From contig CALDEN010000248.1 of NCBI GenBank assembly GCA_937942405.1, positions 1 to 6,648 on the forward strand: 6,648 nucleotides of DNA. Direction: 5' to 3'. Position 1 is the first letter of the stretch; every line of letters starts with the position of its first letter. The notes under the pieces were generated by a model, which saw only the letters and a program-made list of their open reading frames with translations, did not search any database and was not told where the DNA came from. Both the position numbers and the translations under genes were made by a program. Of this stretch, positions 5,333 to 6,648 are shown in pieces. Source of the stretch: an uncultured Saprospiraceae bacterium (GTDB taxonomy: Bacteria > Bacteroidota > Bacteroidia > Chitinophagales > Saprospiraceae).

Positions 5333-6648
5333 ATGAAACTTCGGTATTTGATATTAGTGACAGCGACACTGGCTGTGGTCCAAATGCATGCTCAGAATGA
5401 CGTTGGACAAAAGGATATCGAGATAGAAGAAAACCAAATCGAAAACCTCATTGAAAATTTAGAAAATGATGGCGAATTGGATTTTAATACCCTTTATGAG
5501 GACCTGGAGTTCTATTTAGAAAAACCGCTAGATATCAATAAAGCCGATGATATCACTCTTAAAGAAAGTCGCTTATTCAATGACATACAGATCGCAGATC
5601 TACAAAACCATAAACTACAGTTCGGTGATCTATTGAGCGTTCATGAATTACAAACGATTCCGAGTTTTGATCTAAAAACGATTAAAGCCTTAGAACCTTT
5701 TGTAGCTGTAAGCGGAGGCTTATACGATTATAATTTAGGCTTAGGCCAAATGCTAAAAGAGTCTAAATCAGAATTATATCTAAAATGGAGAAGGTCGCTA
5801 GAAGAACAAAAAGGATATGAGGAGGACAGAGAAAATGGATTTGAGGGAGATCCTAATAAACTTTATATACGCTATAAACTCTATCATGAAAATAGGTTCA
5901 GAATAACCTTCCTTGCAGAAAAAGACGCTGGAGAGTCTCTTTTTAACAAGAGTAATCCTCAGGGTTTTGACTTCTATAGTGGACATATACATCTCAAGGA
6001 ATACTCTCGAACAATTAAGGATATTATTATCGGTGACTACAATGTCAGTTTTGGCCAAGGGCTAGTGCTACACAATGGCTTCGGGAGTAACAAGAGCTCT
6101 TATGTCATGGACATTAAGAAAGGAGGTCGTAAACTCAAAAGCTACAGCTCAGTCAACGAAATCAACTTTAATCGTGGACTAGCTACTACCTTACAAATTG
6201 CTCCCCAACTAGAATTGACTCTTTTTGCATCTTCAAAAAAAATAGATGCCGGCACCATTGAAGATGCTATCGATATCGAATCTGGATTAGAAAATTTCAG
6301 TTCATTTAGATTAGATGGATTTCATCGTACACCTTCAGAAATAGAAAAAGAAGGAAATCTTTTGCAGCAGTCTGCCGGTGCTAGCCTATCCTATTATAAA
6401 AAGGCATTCAATATCGGCTTTAATGTTCTGTATAATCAATTTGACAAATCATTGGTCAGAGACGATGAACCGTATAACCTATATCGTTTTGAAGGAGATC
6501 GACTTTTAAACACGAGCATAGACTATACGTATAAGTGGCAAAACCTACACTTCTTTGGAGAGACTGCTAGAAGTGATAATGGAGGCATGGCTACCCTCAA
6601 TGGTTTACTGATAGGCATGGATAGAAAAATAGATGTTTCTTTTCTATA
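5333..6648 (+). CDS. Exported helix-hairpin-helix domain / beta-barrel protein (3' end cut by window edge)
   Basis: The frame is open from here to the right edge: 438 complete codons and two further bases, with no stop. It begins with a signal peptide (MKLRYLILVTATLAVVQMHA, cleavage near AQ/ND at residue 21). An acidic helical stretch follows (28-60), then a region resembling paired ComEA-type helix-hairpin-helix motifs (about 64-125: LDINKADDITLKESRLFNDI, then FGDLLSVHELQTIPSFDLKT, ending LEPFVAV). After residue 145 come amphipathic strands with patterns I recognise from a Bacteroidota family annotated only as helix-hairpin-helix domain-containing: EKDAGESLF, QGFDFYSGHI, GDYNVSFGQGLVL, YSSVNEINFNRG, FASSKKIDA and GFHRTPSEI. 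These suggest an outer-membrane barrel. Members run to about 650-700 residues, so perhaps a third is missing. The function is unknown; a link to DNA uptake would be speculation from the HhH resemblance. ATG at 5324 would add MLY in frame; I prefer 5333 for its typical signal-peptide start. It is divergent from glnA, and no operon partner is visible. Confidence 0.88.
   Translation, partial: MKLRYLILVTATLAVVQMHAQNDVGQKDIEIEENQIENLIENLENDGELDFNTLYEDLEFYLEKPLDINKADDITLKESRLFNDIQIADLQNHKLQFGDLLSVHELQTIPSFDLKTIKALEPFVAVSGGLYDYNLGLGQMLKESKSELYLKWRRSLEEQKGYEEDRENGFEGDPNKLYIRYKLYHENRFRITFLAEKDAGESLFNKSNPQGFDFYSGHIHLKEYSRTIKDIIIGDYNVSFGQGLVLHNGFGSNKSSYVMDIKKGGRKLKSYSSVNEINFNRGLATTLQIAPQLELTLFASSKKIDAGTIEDAIDIESGLENFSSFRLDGFHRTPSEIEKEGNLLQQSAGASLSYYKKAFNIGFNVLYNQFDKSLVRDDEPYNLYRFEGDRLLNTSIDYTYKWQNLHFFGETARSDNGGMATLNGLLIGMDRKIDVSFL

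Noticed and set aside
5798..6058. Minus-strand 86-codon open frame
   Set aside because: It is antisense to the barrel part of the HhH-domain gene, which has strong family motifs on the plus strand.
1..6648. Search for CRISPR repeats, tRNA or rRNA genes, insertion sequences, integrases, toxin-antitoxin or defence genes
   Set aside because: No regularly spaced repeats, cloverleaf-like segments, terminal inverted repeats or characteristic motifs were seen; almost all of the window is explained by chromosomal genes.

Overview
The window looks like ordinary chromosome from a member of the Bacteroidota. The grounds are: an ECF sigma factor followed by a FecR-type anti-sigma factor, an exported protein joining a carboxypeptidase-regulatory-like domain to a DUF5686 region, a short type II glutamine synthetase, and an exported helix-hairpin-helix/beta-barrel protein. 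The DNA is AT-rich and the genes lack clear Shine-Dalgarno sequences, which also fits this phylum. I cannot fix the genus; a Saprospiria- or Cytophagia-like lineage is only a guess.

Layout, left to right. Positions 1-1100 (minus strand) hold a two-gene operon: an ECF sigma factor (600-1100), then 14 bases later a FecR-like transmembrane anti-sigma factor (1-585) that runs off the left edge. A 116-base divergent gap separates it from a small two-helix membrane protein of unknown function (1217-1432, plus). This gene converges on a large minus-strand gene for a DUF5686 outer-membrane-type protein (1449-3920). Upstream of that, also on the minus strand, is a type II glutamine synthetase (4033-5124), with a strong intrinsic terminator (3943-3987) separating the two. 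A 208-base divergent gap follows, and then a plus-strand gene (5333 to the right edge, incomplete) for an exported protein with a degenerate helix-hairpin-helix region and a likely beta-barrel.

How the genes relate. Only the sigma/anti-sigma pair is a clear functional unit: the membrane-spanning FecR would hold the sigma factor until a periplasmic or outer-membrane signal arrives. Its target genes are not identifiable here. Two of the genes encode probable outer-membrane proteins, but nothing in the sequence links them to each other or to the sigma factor. Glutamine synthetase is a stand-alone housekeeping gene of nitrogen assimilation.

I found no tRNA, rRNA, CRISPR array, insertion sequence, phage gene or defence cassette. 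I see no convincing evidence of an undescribed multi-gene system. The most interesting items are the uncharacterised small membrane protein and the exported HhH/barrel protein whose hairpin glycines are replaced.
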